A DNA stretch of 53,253 nt, from assembly GCA_964414555.1 (NCBI GenBank), contig CAYPWW010000009.1, positions 1 to 53,253 of the forward strand. Reading direction: 5' to 3'. Made by a program: the position numbers and the translations under genes. This DNA is from Litorimonas sp964414555 (GTDB lineage: Bacteria; Pseudomonadota; Alphaproteobacteria; Caulobacterales; Maricaulaceae). Positions 52,334 through 53,253 of the stretch are shown piece after piece (position 1 is the stretch's first letter; each line of letters starts with the position of its first letter). The notes under the pieces were generated by a model. That model ran no database searches and was not told the origin of the DNA. It saw only the letters and a list, made by a program, of their open reading frames with translations.

Positions 52334-53253
52334 ATGGTCGCTCACATCACTACCGTTGCCTTTCAGGGCACAGAAGCGCGGCGCGTTGATGTTCAGGTGC
52401 AGGTCGTGTCTGGCGGCAAGCAGATCTTTAATATCGTCGGATTGGCGGATAAATCTGTTTCGGAAGCGCGTGATCGGGTGCGGGCCGCTTTTGTCTCACT
52501 AGGCCTGCATTTGCCCGGCAAGCGGATTACAATCAACCTCGCGCCAGCGGACTTGCCCAAAGAGGGTGCGCATTATGATCTCCCGATCGCGCTGGGTTTA
52601 CTGGCGGCCATTGGGGCGATTCCTGCGGATGCGATCGCGGGGTTTGCAGCGATTGGAGAACTCAGCCTCGATGGAACGATTTGTGCGGTGCCAGGCGCAC
52701 TGCCGGCTGCGGTTATGGCGAACAGCCATGATCTCGGTTTGATTTGCCCTGAGCCCAATGGGGCAGAAGCGGCGTGGGCAGGGGAGCTTCCCCTGCTTGC
52801 GCCGCAAACCCTCGTGCAGCTCATCAACCATTTCAAAGGCACGCAAGTTCTCGCGCGGCCAGAAGCGGGGCAAATGCGCGAACCGGATAGCGCCCTCGAT
52901 ATGCGGGATGTCCGCGGGCAAGAAACGGCCAAACGCGCTTTAGAGGTCGCCGCTGCGGGTGGGCATAACCTGCTGATGGTAGGGCCGCCGGGATCCGGGA
53001 AATCCATGTTGGCTGCGCGCCTGCCGGGTTTACTGCCACCGCTAGAAGCGGGCGAATTACTAGATGTCTCTATGGTGCACTCTGTGGCAGGCTTGCTGAA
53101 TAAGGGAGAGCTGTCGCGGGCGCGTCCGTTCCGGGCGCCGCATCATTCTGCTTCCATGGCGGCGATGGTGGGTGGCGGGGCCAAAGCGCGACCGGGTGAG
53201 GCCTCATTGGCCCATCGTGGTGTGCTGTTCTTGGACGAGTTGCCAGAGTTCAC
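52334..53253 (+). CDS. comM: YifB/ComM-family Mg-chelatase-like AAA+ ATPase (3' end outside window)
   Basis: Hexameric helicase-type AAA+ protein; ComM acts in branch migration during natural transformation in some bacteria. 306 codons are visible of about 500. N-terminal subtilisin-like/LonC-type domain VAHITTVAFQGTEARRVDVQV and FNIVGLADKSVSEARDRVRAAF (32-53), NLAPADLPKEGAHYDLPIALG (69-88), then the AAA+ domain with Walker A GPPGSGKS (217-224), RPFRAPHHSAS and Walker B VLFLDELPEF at the very end. It starts at the ATG at 52334 and runs off the window. Confidence 0.93.
   Translation, partial: MVAHITTVAFQGTEARRVDVQVQVVSGGKQIFNIVGLADKSVSEARDRVRAAFVSLGLHLPGKRITINLAPADLPKEGAHYDLPIALGLLAAIGAIPADAIAGFAAIGELSLDGTICAVPGALPAAVMANSHDLGLICPEPNGAEAAWAGELPLLAPQTLVQLINHFKGTQVLARPEAGQMREPDSALDMRDVRGQETAKRALEVAAAGGHNLLMVGPPGSGKSMLAARLPGLLPPLEAGELLDVSMVHSVAGLLNKGELSRARPFRAPHHSASMAAMVGGGAKARPGEASLAHRGVLFLDELPEF

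Overview
The window comes from an alphaproteobacterium, most likely a relative of Caulobacterales/Maricaulales (Hyphomonas-like). Reasons: the gene sets leuS-lptE-holA, parB-parA-rsmG-mnmG-mnmE, dnaQ-coaE-aroE-maf-ppsR and hemE-hemJ-rho are the usual origin-proximal blocks of this class; two parS sites are present; and GANTC sites cluster in the ppsR/hemE intergenic region, which is where the Caulobacter replication origin lies. Most genes look about 55-65% GC by eye. No rRNA, tRNA, CRISPR array, insertion sequence or integrase was recognised.

Layout. 1-4063: 3' part of leuS, then lptE, holA and an AT-rich mscS-type channel gene. 4087-9871 (minus strand): parB, parA, rsmG, mnmG, mnmE, with one parS inside rsmG and one between mnmG and mnmE. 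9872-10771: a lipoprotein phosphodiesterase. 10758-39851: a roughly 29 kb surface-glycan island. 39998-43699 (minus): dnaQ, coaE, aroE, maf, ppsR. 43700-44156: candidate chromosomal origin. 44157-48269: hemE, hemJ, a serine hydrolase, rho. 48325-53253: mixed cell-envelope genes, a Fur-type bfd-bfr iron-storage pair, and the 5' part of a comM/yifB gene.

The glycan island encodes three nucleotide-sugar routes. (1) rmlA-rmlB-rmlC towards dTDP-6-deoxy-L-hexoses, with no rmlD seen. (2) A full set of homologs of WbpA, WbpB, WbpE, WbpD and WbpI for UDP-2,3-diacetamido-2,3-dideoxy-hexuronic acids, split between a three-gene operon at 36.8-39.9 kb and two distant genes at 14.6 and 21.4 kb. (3) A nonulosonic acid set at 24-36.8 kb best matched to legionaminic acid: a CBS-linked nucleotidyltransferase (PtmE), 4,6-dehydratase, aminotransferase, hexapeptide acyltransferase, hydrolysing 2-epimerase, condensing synthase and CMP-transferase. 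Inside this set lies a WbpG-HisF-HisH amidotransferase module that would turn an N-acetyl into an acetamidino group. Several glycosyltransferases accompany them. No Wzx, Wzy or initiating phosphoglycosyltransferase was recognised; the only transporter-like gene is an ABC exporter whose ATPase domain has lost its Walker A motif.

Most worth a second look: the degenerate ABC exporter, the HisF homolog with Glu in place of a catalytic Asp, a phage-tail-like DUF2793 plus glycine-rich protein embedded in the nonulosonate operon, and the candidate origin, with the parABS block on the ppsR side and the glycan island between.
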